A stretch of 64,000 nucleotides of DNA from UBA1858 sp045105615 (GCA_045105615.1 JBGCDS010000027.1:15806-79805); one strand, 5' to 3'; counted from the stretch's first letter, positions 1 to 9,313 are shown. Notes: a model not told the origin generated them from the letters alone. Numbers and translations are program-made.

Positions 1-320
1 AATTTTCCATGCTCAACAATAGGAATCGCTAATTGGCTAATCTGATAGCCTTTTGGCAAGTCTGGATAGAAGTAATTCTTACGGTCAAATACAGAGCCAT
101 CATTAATAGTGGCATCGACCGCTAAGCCAAACAAAGCTGCTTTCGCGACAGCTTCTTTATTCAGTACTGGCAAGACTCCAGGCAAGCCTAAGTCAACCGC
201 ACATGCTTGCGTATTTGGCTCTGCGCCATAGGTTGTCGCTGCTGCGGAAAATATTTTTGTTTTAGTGTTTAGCTGTGTGTGTATTTCCAGCCCAATAACC
301 ACTTCCCATTCCATACTCAT
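1..320 (-). CDS. gatB: Aspartyl/glutamyl-tRNA amidotransferase subunit B (N-terminal part, cut by window edge)
   Basis: Only the first ~106 codons are in the window; the gene runs off the left edge. The N-terminus reads MSMEWEVVIGLEIHTQL, the conserved GatB opening, followed by the family motif FDRKNYFYPDLPKGYQIS. GatB binds the misacylated tRNA within the GatCAB complex, which converts Glu-tRNA(Gln) and/or Asp-tRNA(Asn) to the amidated forms. The start ATG (complement of 318-320) lies 3 nt after the gatA stop, so gatC-gatA-gatB form one minus-strand operon. A confident assignment despite truncation. Confidence 0.95.
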   Translation of the reverse strand, partial: MSMEWEVVIGLEIHTQLNTKTKIFSAAATTYGAEPNTQACAVDLGLPGVLPVLNKEAVAKAALFGLAVDATINDGSVFDRKNYFYPDLPKGYQISQLAIPIVEHGK

Positions 321-323
321 CAC

Positions 324-1772
324 CTATTCAAATTCTTTTGGCATTTGCAAATGATAATCAGTCTGTTGCTGATACTGATGCCCAAGATTTAATAATGTTT
401 GCTCTTCGAAATAATTACTCACTAACTGCATACCTACTGGCAGGTCCTGCTGAAAACCCACCGGCAATGAAATACCTGGCAAACCAGCCAAATTGACGCC
501 GATGGTATATATATCAGAAAGATACATAGTGATTGGATCATCTGACTTTTCATTCACTTTAAATGCAGTCGTGGGCGTAGTGGGACTTAGCACGGCATCC
601 ACTTGATCAAACGCAGCTTTATAGTCCTCACTAATTAATCGGCGTATTTTTTGCGCTTTAAGATAATATGCATCGTAATAGCCCGCTGACAATGCGTAGG
701 CACCCACCATAATGCGCCGTTTCACTTCTTCACCAAAACCTTCACTGCGTGAACGAGAATACATGTCTTCTAAATTAGTTGGGTTGTCACAACGATAACC
801 GTAACGCACACCATCAAAACGCGATAAATTTGATGAACATTCCGCAGGCGCAATCACGTAATAAGCAGCAATAGCTAACTTTGCATTAGGCAAGGAGATG
901 GGTTTAATTTCACAGCCCAAATCTTTAAGCACATCACAGGCTTTATGTATTTTTGCAGCAATATCTGGATCCAATCCTTCTTGAAAAAATTCTTCTGGCA
1001 ACCCTATTCTCAAACCTTTTACTGACTGTTCTAATCCTGCAACATAATCCGGCACTGGTTGATCAACACTAGTTGAATCACGTGCATCATGCCCAGCAAT
1101 GGATTGCAGCATGTAAGCACAGTCTTCGGAACTAACGCCAAATGGGCCGCCTTGATCCAAACTAGAGGCATAGGCAATCATGCCAAAACGTGAAACGCGA
1201 CCGTAAGTTGGTTTTAATCCTGTTATGCCGCATAGAGCAGCGGGCTGTCTAATTGAACCCCCCGTATCTGTTCCCATGCTGACAGGCGCTAATCGTGCTG
1301 CCACTGCAGCGGCAGAACCTCCTGATGATCCGCCGGGTACACGCTCTGTGTCCCAAGGATTTTTTACCACGCCGTAGTAACTTGATTCAGACGATGAGCC
1401 CATGGCAAATTCATCCATGTTTGTTTTACCTAACGACACGGCACCTGCTTGATTTAATTTTGTTACTACCGTGGCATCATAAGGCGCGATGAAATTATCT
1501 AACATGCGTGACGCGCAACTTGTTTTTATTCCATCAGTACAAAAGATATCTTTTAGTGCAATAGGGATACCATTTAAAATTCCACCCTCTGAACCACGCG
1601 CATCAGCTTGCTTAGCATTTTCTATTGCTTGTTCTGGCGTAAAGGTCACAAACGAATTTAATTGTTCGTCATGTGCTTCGATGCGTTGAATGTAGTGACC
1701 CACTAATTCTTCACTACTAAACTCTTTAGCAGCGAGTGCTTTCGCTTGTTGTGCGACTGTTAACTTATGCAT
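324..1772 (-). CDS. gatA: Glutamyl-tRNA(Gln)/aspartyl-tRNA(Asn) amidotransferase subunit A
   Basis: Full-length (482 aa) amidase-signature enzyme that releases ammonia from glutamine for the GatCAB transamidation reaction. The Ser-cisSer-Lys triad is visible: Lys74 in GIPIALKDIF, Ser149 in VPGGSSGGSA and the nucleophile Ser173 in GTDTGGSIRQPA. The C-terminal PVGMQL segment is also typical. It sits between gatC (39 nt upstream) and gatB (3 nt downstream) on the minus strand. Presence of GatCAB suggests that the organism makes Gln-tRNA and/or Asn-tRNA indirectly; which one cannot be decided without knowing whether glnS and asnS exist elsewhere. Confidence 0.97.
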   Translation of the reverse strand: MHKLTVAQQAKALAAKEFSSEELVGHYIQRIEAHDEQLNSFVTFTPEQAIENAKQADARGSEGGILNGIPIALKDIFCTDGIKTSCASRMLDNFIAPYDATVVTKLNQAGAVSLGKTNMDEFAMGSSSESSYYGVVKNPWDTERVPGGSSGGSAAAVAARLAPVSMGTDTGGSIRQPAALCGITGLKPTYGRVSRFGMIAYASSLDQGGPFGVSSEDCAYMLQSIAGHDARDSTSVDQPVPDYVAGLEQSVKGLRIGLPEEFFQEGLDPDIAAKIHKACDVLKDLGCEIKPISLPNAKLAIAAYYVIAPAECSSNLSRFDGVRYGYRCDNPTNLEDMYSRSRSEGFGEEVKRRIMVGAYALSAGYYDAYYLKAQKIRRLISEDYKAAFDQVDAVLSPTTPTTAFKVNEKSDDPITMYLSDIYTIGVNLAGLPGISLPVGFQQDLPVGMQLVSNYFEEQTLLNLGHQYQQQTDYHLQMPKEFE

Positions 1773-1811
1773 AAATAAAAGATAGGTTGTGTATTGCTAA
1801 TAATGCGAAAT

Positions 1812-2099
1812 TTATTCGATAACTTTAGGGACGAGATACAAGCCGTCTTGCGTTGCCGGTGCAATCTGTTGAAATTTTTCACGCTGATTAGTTTCTGCAA
1901 TTTCATCCACGCGTAATGACTGCATCATATCTTGCGGATGTGCCATCGGCTCAATATTCTCCACATCGGCTTGATTCATCTGCTCGACAAATTCCAATAT
2001 GCGAGAAAGATCCTGCTTGTAGCGATCAAGCTCATCTTGATTAATTTGCAATTTTGCCAGTTTGGCAATATCGCGAACATCTTCCGTTGAAAGTGCCAT
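1812..2099 (-). CDS. gatC: Aspartyl/glutamyl-tRNA amidotransferase subunit C
   Basis: 95 aa, the normal size for GatC, the small chaperone-like belt subunit that stabilises the GatA-GatB interface. It has the family features: N-terminal LSTEDVRDIAKLAKLQI, the central helix ending FVEQMNQADVENIEPMAHP and the C-terminal LYLVPKVIE. It is first gene of the gatCAB operon and divergent from mreB; the 115 nt between the two starts must hold both promoters. The start is ATG with an upstream GGAGCAAAT ribosome binding site. Confidence 0.95.
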   Translation of the reverse strand: MALSTEDVRDIAKLAKLQINQDELDRYKQDLSRILEFVEQMNQADVENIEPMAHPQDMMQSLRVDEIAETNQREKFQQIAPATQDGLYLVPKVIE

Positions 2100-2214
2100 A
2101 ATTTGCTCCTCGATAAGGTACAGAAAGGTACCATATATAACGTCTTGCCCAAACCCATACCCGCTGTTAGAGTACCGTTTCTATTCCAATGATTATTAAA
2201 GACATTTCCCCCAC

Positions 2215-3258
2215 ATGTTTGGACGAATTCTAGGATTATTTTCTAACGACCTTTCTATTGATCTGGGCACAGCGAATACTCTTATTTATGTGCGAGACAA
2301 AGGTATTGTACTCAATGAACCTTCGGTAGTTGCTATTCGTAACGATCCGAACACTGGTACACGTTCGATTGAAGCAGTCGGCTCTGGCGCCAAAAGAATG
2401 TTAGGCCGCACGCCAACCAATATTGAAGCCATCCGCCCAATGAAAGACGGCGTAATTGCTGATTTCACCACGACAGAGCGTATGTTGCAGCATTTCATCC
2501 GCGCCGTGCATAAAAATATGATTTTACGCCCTAGCCCACGCGTACTGGTATGCGTGCCCTGCGGCGCGACCCAGGTGGAAAGACGCGCGATTCGCGAATC
2601 TGCTGATGGCGCTGGCGCTCGAAAAACGTACTTAATTGAAGAGCCCATTGCTGCGGCGATTGGCGCAGGATTACCCATCGACGAAGCCCGCGGCTCAATG
2701 ATCTTAGATATTGGTGGCGGCACCTCTGAAGTTGCTGTGTTATCACTAAATGGTATTGTCTATTCAGCCTCAGTGCGCATAGGCGGCGACAAATTTGACG
2801 ACGCTATCATCAGCTATGTACGCCGAAATTATGGCGTATTGATTGGTGAAGCCACGGCTGAAAGAGTTAAACAAGAAATCGGAACTGCTTATCCAGGCAA
2901 AGATATGCTGGAAATTGAAGTTAAAGGTAGAAACCTCTCTGAAGGCGTACCTAAGAGTTTCTCCTTAAATAGCAATGAAATTTTAGAAGCATTACAAGAA
3001 CCACTTTATGGAATTGTCAGCGCAGTGAAAACTGCTCTTGAGCAAACGCCTCCTGAATTAGGCGCTGATGTCGCAGAACGCGGCATCGTACTTACTGGTG
3101 GAGGTGCATTATTACGTGATCTTGATCGTCTAATAATGGAAGAAACAGGCATTCCGGTCGTGGTTGCAGATGATCCACTTACCTCTGTAGCACGTGGTGG
3201 CGGTAAAGTACTCGAGATGCTTGATGAATTTGGCAGCGATTTGTTAACTGGAGACTAA
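2215..3258 (+). CDS. mreB: Rod shape-determining protein MreB (bacterial actin)
   Basis: 347 aa, standard MreB length. It forms ATP-dependent membrane-associated filaments that direct lateral cell-wall synthesis by the elongasome, so the cell is probably rod-shaped. Visible actin-fold motifs are phosphate-1 DLGTANTLIY near residue 17, phosphate-2 MILDIGGGTSEVAVLS near residue 163 and the adenosine motif GIVLTGGGALLRDLD near residue 290. First gene of mreBCD. The start ATG gives MFGRILGLFSNDLSIDLG, the normal N-terminus with its membrane-binding amphipathic residues. A shadow reading frame on the opposite strand was ignored. Confidence 0.98.
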   Translation: MFGRILGLFSNDLSIDLGTANTLIYVRDKGIVLNEPSVVAIRNDPNTGTRSIEAVGSGAKRMLGRTPTNIEAIRPMKDGVIADFTTTERMLQHFIRAVHKNMILRPSPRVLVCVPCGATQVERRAIRESADGAGARKTYLIEEPIAAAIGAGLPIDEARGSMILDIGGGTSEVAVLSLNGIVYSASVRIGGDKFDDAIISYVRRNYGVLIGEATAERVKQEIGTAYPGKDMLEIEVKGRNLSEGVPKSFSLNSNEILEALQEPLYGIVSAVKTALEQTPPELGADVAERGIVLTGGGALLRDLDRLIMEETGIPVVVADDPLTSVARGGGKVLEMLDEFGSDLLTGD

Positions 3259-3286
3259 AACAGTTAGCCATCCACATTTGATGGTC

Positions 3287-3300
3287 GGAGGATCACTATA
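3287..3300 (+). promoter_or_regulatory. Shine-Dalgarno of mreC in front of an apparent AUA start codon
   Basis: GGAGG at 3287-3291 is followed six bases later by ATA (3298-3300), then AAA CCT CTA. No ATG, GTG or TTG exists in this frame between the stop at 3265-3267 and a TTG at 3349. The ribosome binding site therefore points at a non-canonical start, and family similarity (MreC often begins MKP) agrees with it. Confidence 0.5.
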
Positions 3301-4212
3301 AAACCTCTATTTACATTTGATGCATCCGCATCATCCAGGCTACTAATTTTGGTCATTGTTTCTGTTGTCATTATGACAATAGATCACCGTTATCAGCACT
3401 TACAAGTAGTTCGCTCTTCACTAGCAGCAGCCACCTATCCATTACAGTACTTGGCACATTTGCCTTCCGCTATTAGTGAAATATTTAGCGAGAATCTTGC
3501 TGCGCGCATAGACCTGCTTGATGATAATGAAACATTACGCGAACAAGCACTTTTCAACCAAGCAAAGCTACAGCGCTTAGCATTACTAGAACAAGAAAAT
3601 GCACGATTAAGAGAACTGCTCGGCTCACCGATTCAGACTTCTCATGAAAAAGTGTTGATTGCCGAAATTTTGTCAGTCGACCTTCATCCCTTCAAACAAT
3701 TAATCACCATCAACAAAGGCAAACGCCAAGGCGTGTTTGACGGTCAACCACTGATTGGAGCAAAGGGCATCATTGGGCAAATTATTGAAGTCTATCCGAT
3801 GCATTCTACTGCGCTCCTCATCTCCGACCCTAACCATGCATTACTCGCAGAAAGCAATCGGACAAACTTACGAGCACTACTGGTTGGCAGCGGAAAAACT
3901 GATCGTGTTGAATTAAAAAATGTTTCTTTATCTGCCGATATTCGTGTTGGAGATTTACTACACACCTCCGGCTTAGATGGGCGATACCCTCCCAACTACC
4001 CGATAGCAGAGGTTACCGAAATCAATAACCGACCTGGCGATGCTTTTCTAAATGTAGAAGCTCGACCCCTAGCAGACTTAGACACCATACGAGAAGTATT
4101 ACTATTATGGACATCGCCCCCTGAAGAAGACGAATTAAATTCAGAAGAAAATAGTAGCGATTCAGACACAGCTAACAGCGCTGAGTCTACTACCATGCAA
4201 GAAACACCATAG
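3298..4212 (+). CDS. mreC: Rod shape-determining protein MreC
   Basis: Inner-membrane protein with a periplasmic domain that links MreB filaments to the peptidoglycan synthases PBP2/RodA. From 3298 the product is 304 aa: a short cytoplasmic tail, one membrane helix (LLILVIVSVVIMTI), a coiled coil (RIDLLDDNETLREQ...LEQENARLREL) and the beta-barrel MreC domain, followed by an acidic Ser/Glu-rich tail. The start is unusual: the N-terminus KPLFTFDASASSRLL matches other MreC proteins, but its first codon would be ATA. The first standard start codon is TTG at 3349, which would shorten the protein to 287 aa and cut into the membrane helix. It lies between mreB and mreD. Confidence 0.93.
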   Translation: MKPLFTFDASASSRLLILVIVSVVIMTIDHRYQHLQVVRSSLAAATYPLQYLAHLPSAISEIFSENLAARIDLLDDNETLREQALFNQAKLQRLALLEQENARLRELLGSPIQTSHEKVLIAEILSVDLHPFKQLITINKGKRQGVFDGQPLIGAKGIIGQIIEVYPMHSTALLISDPNHALLAESNRTNLRALLVGSGKTDRVELKNVSLSADIRVGDLLHTSGLDGRYPPNYPIAEVTEINNRPGDAFLNVEARPLADLDTIREVLLLWTSPPEEDELNSEENSSDSDTANSAESTTMQETP

Positions 4213-4213
4213 G

Positions 4214-4696
4214 ATGCGTAAAACAACACGAACATATTATGTATTGATTGGCTCATTCATCATTGCCACTTTACTCACTATCATGCCTATTCCAGTATGG
4301 GCCGAACCATTTCGACCAGAATGGATTTTATTGTTAGTCATTTATTGGAGCATGACTACACCAAGATGGATTGGCGTTGGTTCAGCCTGGGGACTTGGAC
4401 TTATAGTAGACGTATTACGTGGCGCCTTGCTAGCACAGCATGCATTAGGCTTTGCGCTAACTGCATTTATCAGTATTCGCTTTTATCAACGCGTGCGCAT
4501 TTATCCATTACATCAACAAGCTTTATTTATTGCGATGATCTTATTGCCCCACATGAGTGTTTCATTATGGGTCTATGGAGTACTCGGCCAAGACCCTGAA
4601 TCCTGGACTTACTGGTCTCCCGCATTAACTAGCGCCATTGCTTGGCCATGGATTTATATTGTTATGCGTGCCGTCAGAAGAACTTCTGACTTATAG
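4214..4696 (+). CDS. mreD: Rod shape-determining protein MreD
   Basis: 160 aa and very hydrophobic, with about five membrane helices; the EWILLLVIYWSM and GSAWGLGLIVDVLRGALLAQHALGF segments are characteristic of MreD. It is the integral-membrane partner of MreC in the elongasome. The ATG starts one base after the mreC stop codon, so translation is probably coupled. No MrdA/RodA or Maf gene follows, as often seen elsewhere; the next gene is on the opposite strand. Confidence 0.95.
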   Translation: MRKTTRTYYVLIGSFIIATLLTIMPIPVWAEPFRPEWILLLVIYWSMTTPRWIGVGSAWGLGLIVDVLRGALLAQHALGFALTAFISIRFYQRVRIYPLHQQALFIAMILLPHMSVSLWVYGVLGQDPESWTYWSPALTSAIAWPWIYIVMRAVRRTSDL

Positions 4697-4729
4697 ACTA
4701 ATTTATCCTCCACCTTAGACGCTGAACTT

Positions 4730-5635
4730 TTAAGTTCGATTTACCATTAAATTAGCCACGCCCACCATCATCAACGCTACACCAAGTACTAACCACACAC
4801 TAAATGGTTCGCCTAGCAGATAAATCGCTAACACAATAGTGAATATTGGACCTAGCATTCCAACAATTCCTGTTTGCGTGGGACCTATTCGACTCAATGC
4901 CTCAGTCATCATAAAGCTTGGAATTACCGTGCTTAATATAACGAGCATTACTAGCCAGAACCAAGCTGCATGGCTAATAGACAAGTCTGAGAAATCTAAC
5001 ACCACAACACCATGTAACAAACCAAATATGCAAGAAGAAATCATGGCTATACAAGTAAACAGCTGGGATCCTAAGCGCTTAATATACCGTTTACTAAATA
5101 ACACATAAAACGCAAAGCTCAATGCAGCTCCCAACACCATGAGCGTTCCCTCAACTACTCCTTCGCCCACTAGCTTTAACTCATGACCCATGACCACATA
5201 CAAGCCTGCATAGGTGACAATCAATGAAATTATTATTCGTCGTGTAATATTTTCGTTAAAGAAAAAATAACCCAATAGCGCCACCATAAATGGATAAGTA
5301 AACAAACTTAAGCGTTCTAATTGTGCGCTAATCAGCTCCAAACCCATCAAATCTAATAATGACGCCAGGTAATAACCAAAAAAACCTAATGCAAAGATTG
5401 TTATCGTTGTTTTGAAATTTAAACCTATATCAGATGACTTCTTAGATAATGACCAAATCAACATTCCTATATAAATGGGCAGTGACATTGCCATGCGCAA
5501 TACCAGCACCTCATCTGCATCCATATTCTCCGCATAGAGGAATTTGATAAAGATTGATTTCAATGAAAACAGAAGCGTGCCAAAACCAGCTAGTGCAAAG
5601 CCCAGCGATAAATTTTTATCTGGAGCAGTTTTCAA
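4730..5635 (-). CDS. EamA/DMT-superfamily transporter
   Basis: 301 aa with ten predicted membrane helices arranged as two EamA repeats (about residues 10-150 and 160-298), the usual size and topology of drug/metabolite transporters. Typical sequences include SLFTYPFMVALLGYFFFNENITRR at the end of the first repeat (only the family resemblance is used) and RIGPTQTGIVGMLGPIFTIV in the second. The substrate cannot be told. It is a lone gene convergent with mreD, followed upstream by the dynamin-like GTPase gene on the same strand but separated by about 120 nt. Confidence 0.85.
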   Translation of the reverse strand: MKTAPDKNLSLGFALAGFGTLLFSLKSIFIKFLYAENMDADEVLVLRMAMSLPIYIGMLIWSLSKKSSDIGLNFKTTITIFALGFFGYYLASLLDLMGLELISAQLERLSLFTYPFMVALLGYFFFNENITRRIIISLIVTYAGLYVVMGHELKLVGEGVVEGTLMVLGAALSFAFYVLFSKRYIKRLGSQLFTCIAMISSCIFGLLHGVVVLDFSDLSISHAAWFWLVMLVILSTVIPSFMMTEALSRIGPTQTGIVGMLGPIFTIVLAIYLLGEPFSVWLVLGVALMMVGVANLMVNRT

Positions 5636-5753
5636 TTGTATAATTGGTAACTATGATTTTTCAGCTGCCATGAAATTACAAGCTTCGATGAGCTTACACC
5701 CTGATCAACATGACAAGCATAACTACCAATCAAGATGGAGCTAATATTAGTTA

Positions 5754-7178
5754 CTATGACTTGCCTGATGGATTAGTATATTGATCATTAAGTTTCTGAA
5801 CAAAGCCATCAGCAGAATCACGTAGTTCGCTAATTTTATCCATCGCTTTTTGATCCCATCCAGCTAAGCGCCCAAATAATACACTCTTAAACCAACGCGT
5901 ATTCTTTAGGAATGCTGCTCGCAAATTTCCATAGTAACCATCCTCCGCTAAGCCGCGCGCATACCATTTAGCAATAGCGCCTCTAACAATAAAATGCACC
6001 AATACAAATACAGCGGCAATAGCAATTAACAACACATTAGACATCACACCACCATAGCCATCTGCCGGCATACCTGGAATAGCAAAGCTAAATCCCTTCC
6101 AATAGCCATGAGAAATTGTGTACGACAAGAAAAAAATAAATAACGGAATTAGCACAATGACATCCGCAATCAGCACACGTTTTTTCCACACACTAACTGC
6201 TGTTTGCAACTCAGGAACTATTTCTTTTTCAATGCGATTTGAAAAATTCTCTAGTGCACCAATAATCCTATAAGCACGCTCAACACTTACCTGTGCAATA
6301 CGTTTAGTAATTTCATGCAAATCAGCATCACGCTTGCGTTTATATCTCTCTTCTAAGCCTGGGTCTTCAATTTTAACTGCCGCATCTTTATTATACAAAG
6401 TATGGAAGCTGCCGCTAACTAAGCCACCTTGAGCAATGGCGCGTTGCCATGCTGCGACTACATCCTCTAGATTATCTTCTGCTGCAGTGGTATCAATTTG
6501 ATTCAAGATAAACATTATCTTATTGGCATCTTTGCGCCGTACTGTGCCAGCAACCAAGTGTTCCAAAGTATCTCTCATTGCGCCAGGCTCTGGATGTCTG
6601 GCATCAAAAAATACCAACACTAAATCAGAAAGATTAATAATATGATCTGTTATACGTAATGTTGAGTCCCTCTGAGAATCAGCATCAAATCCTGGTGAGT
6701 CAATCAAGATTTTGCCTCGCATAACATCAGTAGGACAGGTTTTTAATTGCAGATAAGTATCAATTCTTGAACCTTCACCTTCAGCTACTTTATCAATTGC
6801 TTCACTCATTTGATAAAATGGGAAACGCGGATCCGCGTCCAACGCTATTCCGGGCAATACACGCACAGTGTCATCACTGCTAAAACAAAGCACAGTAAAC
6901 TTATCATCGACGGCTTGGTTCCCCGTCTTCTGAATAGTGTCACCCACATACTGGTTTATAAAGCTCGACTTCCCTGCCGAGAATGTCCCCAAAATTGAGA
7001 TCAGAGGCCACCATGAGATTTCTGTCGTGTATGAGTCACGTGCATTCAACACACCTAAGCCCAAACCTACCTCATCTAGCTCAATAAATTTATCCACAAC
7101 AGAGACCAACAGTGGACTCTCTTGCTCTAAATGTTTTTGCAGGCTTTTTATCCGATCAGTTGTAATCTTATCTTGCAT
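5754..7178 (-). CDS. Dynamin-like GTPase with C-terminal membrane hairpin
   Basis: 474 aa. The N-terminal two-thirds are a P-loop GTPase: G1 GTFSAGKSS at 64-72, the G3-type motif LIDSPGFDAD near 158 and the G4 motif NQID near 226. Two hydrophobic segments (VLIPLFIFFLSYTIS and VLLIAIAAVFVLVHFIV) lie between about 340 and 400, with a short C-terminal helical domain. This resembles bacterial dynamin/EHD-like proteins that remodel or hold membranes; the exact role is unknown. The downstream-facing ChaN-like gene begins only 10 nt from its start on the same strand, so the two are likely co-transcribed. Confidence 0.8.
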   Translation of the reverse strand: MQDKITTDRIKSLQKHLEQESPLLVSVVDKFIELDEVGLGLGVLNARDSYTTEISWWPLISILGTFSAGKSSFINQYVGDTIQKTGNQAVDDKFTVLCFSSDDTVRVLPGIALDADPRFPFYQMSEAIDKVAEGEGSRIDTYLQLKTCPTDVMRGKILIDSPGFDADSQRDSTLRITDHIINLSDLVLVFFDARHPEPGAMRDTLEHLVAGTVRRKDANKIMFILNQIDTTAAEDNLEDVVAAWQRAIAQGGLVSGSFHTLYNKDAAVKIEDPGLEERYKRKRDADLHEITKRIAQVSVERAYRIIGALENFSNRIEKEIVPELQTAVSVWKKRVLIADVIVLIPLFIFFLSYTISHGYWKGFSFAIPGMPADGYGGVMSNVLLIAIAAVFVLVHFIVRGAIAKWYARGLAEDGYYGNLRAAFLKNTRWFKSVLFGRLAGWDQKAMDKISELRDSADGFVQKLNDQYTNPSGKS

Positions 7179-7188
7179 GGCAGTACGA

Positions 7189-8169
7189 CTATTTAGTTAG
7201 CTTTTTCATTTTCTTTAATTGCTCAGCAAACTCAATACATGGGTCTTGATTGCGCTCACTGGGCGTGAAGTAAATATAATCAAATTGCTGAGGTAAATCA
7301 GTATGATCTATATATTCCTCTATATGCATTTTATCAGGATCAACATTCACAAAAGCAATACTGACAGATTGTTTTCCTAAGCGTTGCAAGTGTACAGGCA
7401 CACCGATATCTTTGCGAACATGAACCGCGCCTGCAATCAGAGCCACATTATGCGTATCTGCCATTCTGGCCAGCGATAATGCAAATGATGCATCTTTAGC
7501 CAGCTGGGCACGCAATAATGGCTCTGTATGCGCTATCGGTAAATAGCCGCAATGAGCATCAAAAATCAGTTGTTTAATGGCATCTTTCATGTCACCTGTA
7601 ATGGAATCACAGAACTCTAGAGATACACCAAATCTAGATACTCGACATTGCTCACTAGCAGAATATTTTTTTATTTGCTCACGAGTCAGATTCGCCCCTA
7701 TCATCGGCATCTGATGTTTAATCTGCACCTCTAAAATAGGTTTATATATTTCCCAATCCCATTGCGCGGATATTTCTTCAAGCTTTTCATGCAAACTTTC
7801 TAATGGCTGTTTAAATGAATATTCAGTTTGTAGCTCAGCCCAGTCATCGTAAGCCAACATCTCAAATACTAAGGCTGAAGGCTTATCTATGGACAGCCAT
7901 TTCTCTATGGTCTTAGCTTGAGCAATATGGTGATCTGGATTTGTATGTGTTTCGCCTAGTAAGATAATTTGCTCATGTTGGATATTTTTATCCAGCTGTT
8001 GCACAGAAATCCACGTTTTATCTTTAACAGAGAAAACTTTTCCTACAAATGGGTGGTCTCGATAGTATAGTGACTGCCAATCATCATGTACTGGCGACGC
8101 CACGCAACAAGTGAACGACATAAATAACAATAAAAGCCAGATATAACGACGCAACCATGTTTGTTTCAT
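7189..8169 (-). CDS. ChaN-like haem-binding/iron-regulated exported protein
   Basis: 326 aa with an N-terminal signal sequence (YIWLLLLFMSFTCCVASP). The mature part carries the Cofac_haem_bdg family signature: ILLGETHTNPDHHIAQ near residue 70, MPMIGANLTREQ near residue 155 and the C-terminal ALIAGAVHVRKDIGVP. Characterised relatives (Campylobacter ChaN) are haem-binding lipoproteins of iron uptake. The lipobox here is poor, so it may be periplasmic rather than lipid-anchored. It is upstream gene of a pair with the dynamin-like GTPase and divergent from rnd. Confidence 0.8.
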   Translation of the reverse strand: MKQTWLRRYIWLLLLFMSFTCCVASPVHDDWQSLYYRDHPFVGKVFSVKDKTWISVQQLDKNIQHEQIILLGETHTNPDHHIAQAKTIEKWLSIDKPSALVFEMLAYDDWAELQTEYSFKQPLESLHEKLEEISAQWDWEIYKPILEVQIKHQMPMIGANLTREQIKKYSASEQCRVSRFGVSLEFCDSITGDMKDAIKQLIFDAHCGYLPIAHTEPLLRAQLAKDASFALSLARMADTHNVALIAGAVHVRKDIGVPVHLQRLGKQSVSIAFVNVDPDKMHIEEYIDHTDLPQQFDYIYFTPSERNQDPCIEFAEQLKKMKKLTK

Positions 8170-8203
8170 TACTACTATTACTCAAATAAAGTTATTACTC
8201 AAA

Positions 8204-9313
8204 ATGCTCCCTAACGTCATCACCACCATTGCCGATTTAGAATCATTTGTAGAACAGATCTCCTCTGCTCCCTGGCTGGCAATGGACACAGAGTTCATGC
8301 GTGAATCTACTTATTACCCAATCCTGTGTTTAATCCAGATTGCAACCGATGATGTCAGCGCATGTATCGATGTACTTACCTTGGATCATATTGACCCATT
8401 ACTGGAGCTATTGCGACAAAACTCTCAATTGAAAATTTTTCACTCCTGCCGTCAAGACATGGAAGTATTGTATGCCGAATATCAGCTAATCCCAAAACCG
8501 CTATTTGACACTCAAGTCGCAGCTAGCATTCTAGGCCTCAATGAACAGATCAGCTATGCTGAATTAGTCGCACAAAAATCATCTATTCATTTAGCCAAAA
8601 CCGAAAGCCGTACTGATTGGAAAAAGCGGCCACTAAGCGCTGCCCAGATTGACTACGCTTTAGATGATGTAATTCATCTAGGCCCCCTGTGTAAGAAGTT
8701 GGAATCTGATTTAGAGACAGAAAATAGAACGCCTTGGTTGGCAGAAGAGTGTGAAAAGTTATTACTCTCATCTAACTATTTTGTTTCTCCAGAAGATGCT
8801 TGGAAGCAAGTCAAAGGAATAGGCAAACTGAATGCAAAACAATTTTACTATGTGCGTAAAATTGCTCACTGGCGTGAGCAGTCTGCCCAAACCAAAAACT
8901 TACCTAGACGATGGATATTACCTGACCCTGCCATTCTAGAAACCTGCCAATTAAAAGATTTTAGCGGTGAATCTATCTCGCAATGCCTTAAACAGCATGC
9001 ACCTAAATCGATGCGCCACTCAAACAATATTATTCAAATTTTACAGCAAACCATTCCTGCTGAAATCGTCAATGATCTTCAAGAACCGGCTGACAATAGA
9101 CTTAGCAAAGAACAGAAAACACTAATTAAAAAACTTATGGAATTTTCTCGCAACCGCGCTGAACAAATCAATACATCTGCTTCTTTGCTAGCAAATAGAA
9201 AGTCATTGGTAGATTTAGTGCTAGGGAAACAAAGCAGAGTTGGGTCCGGCTGGAGAAAATCTCAAATTGGCGATGAGCTGGCAACCATTGTTGAATCAGA
9301 ACCCCAAGAATAA
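8204..9313 (+). CDS. rnd: Ribonuclease D
   Basis: 369 aa, the usual RNase D length. The N-terminal DEDD 3'-5' exonuclease domain is seen from WLAMDTEFMRE (Asp28, Glu30) through FHSCRQDMEVL to the TDWKKRPLSAAQIDYALDDV motif, which supplies the last Asp and Tyr. It is followed by HRDC domains (QVKGIGKLNAKQFYYVRKIAHWRE). RNase D trims the 3' ends of tRNA and other stable RNAs. It is divergent from the ChaN-like gene, with only 34 nt between the two starts, so the promoters must overlap. Confidence 0.95.
   Translation: MLPNVITTIADLESFVEQISSAPWLAMDTEFMRESTYYPILCLIQIATDDVSACIDVLTLDHIDPLLELLRQNSQLKIFHSCRQDMEVLYAEYQLIPKPLFDTQVAASILGLNEQISYAELVAQKSSIHLAKTESRTDWKKRPLSAAQIDYALDDVIHLGPLCKKLESDLETENRTPWLAEECEKLLLSSNYFVSPEDAWKQVKGIGKLNAKQFYYVRKIAHWREQSAQTKNLPRRWILPDPAILETCQLKDFSGESISQCLKQHAPKSMRHSNNIIQILQQTIPAEIVNDLQEPADNRLSKEQKTLIKKLMEFSRNRAEQINTSASLLANRKSLVDLVLGKQSRVGSGWRKSQIGDELATIVESEPQE

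Noticed and set aside
2286..2746. Long open frames on the minus strand opposite mreB
   Set aside because: They are antisense shadows of a highly conserved gene and have no start signals or recognisable protein.
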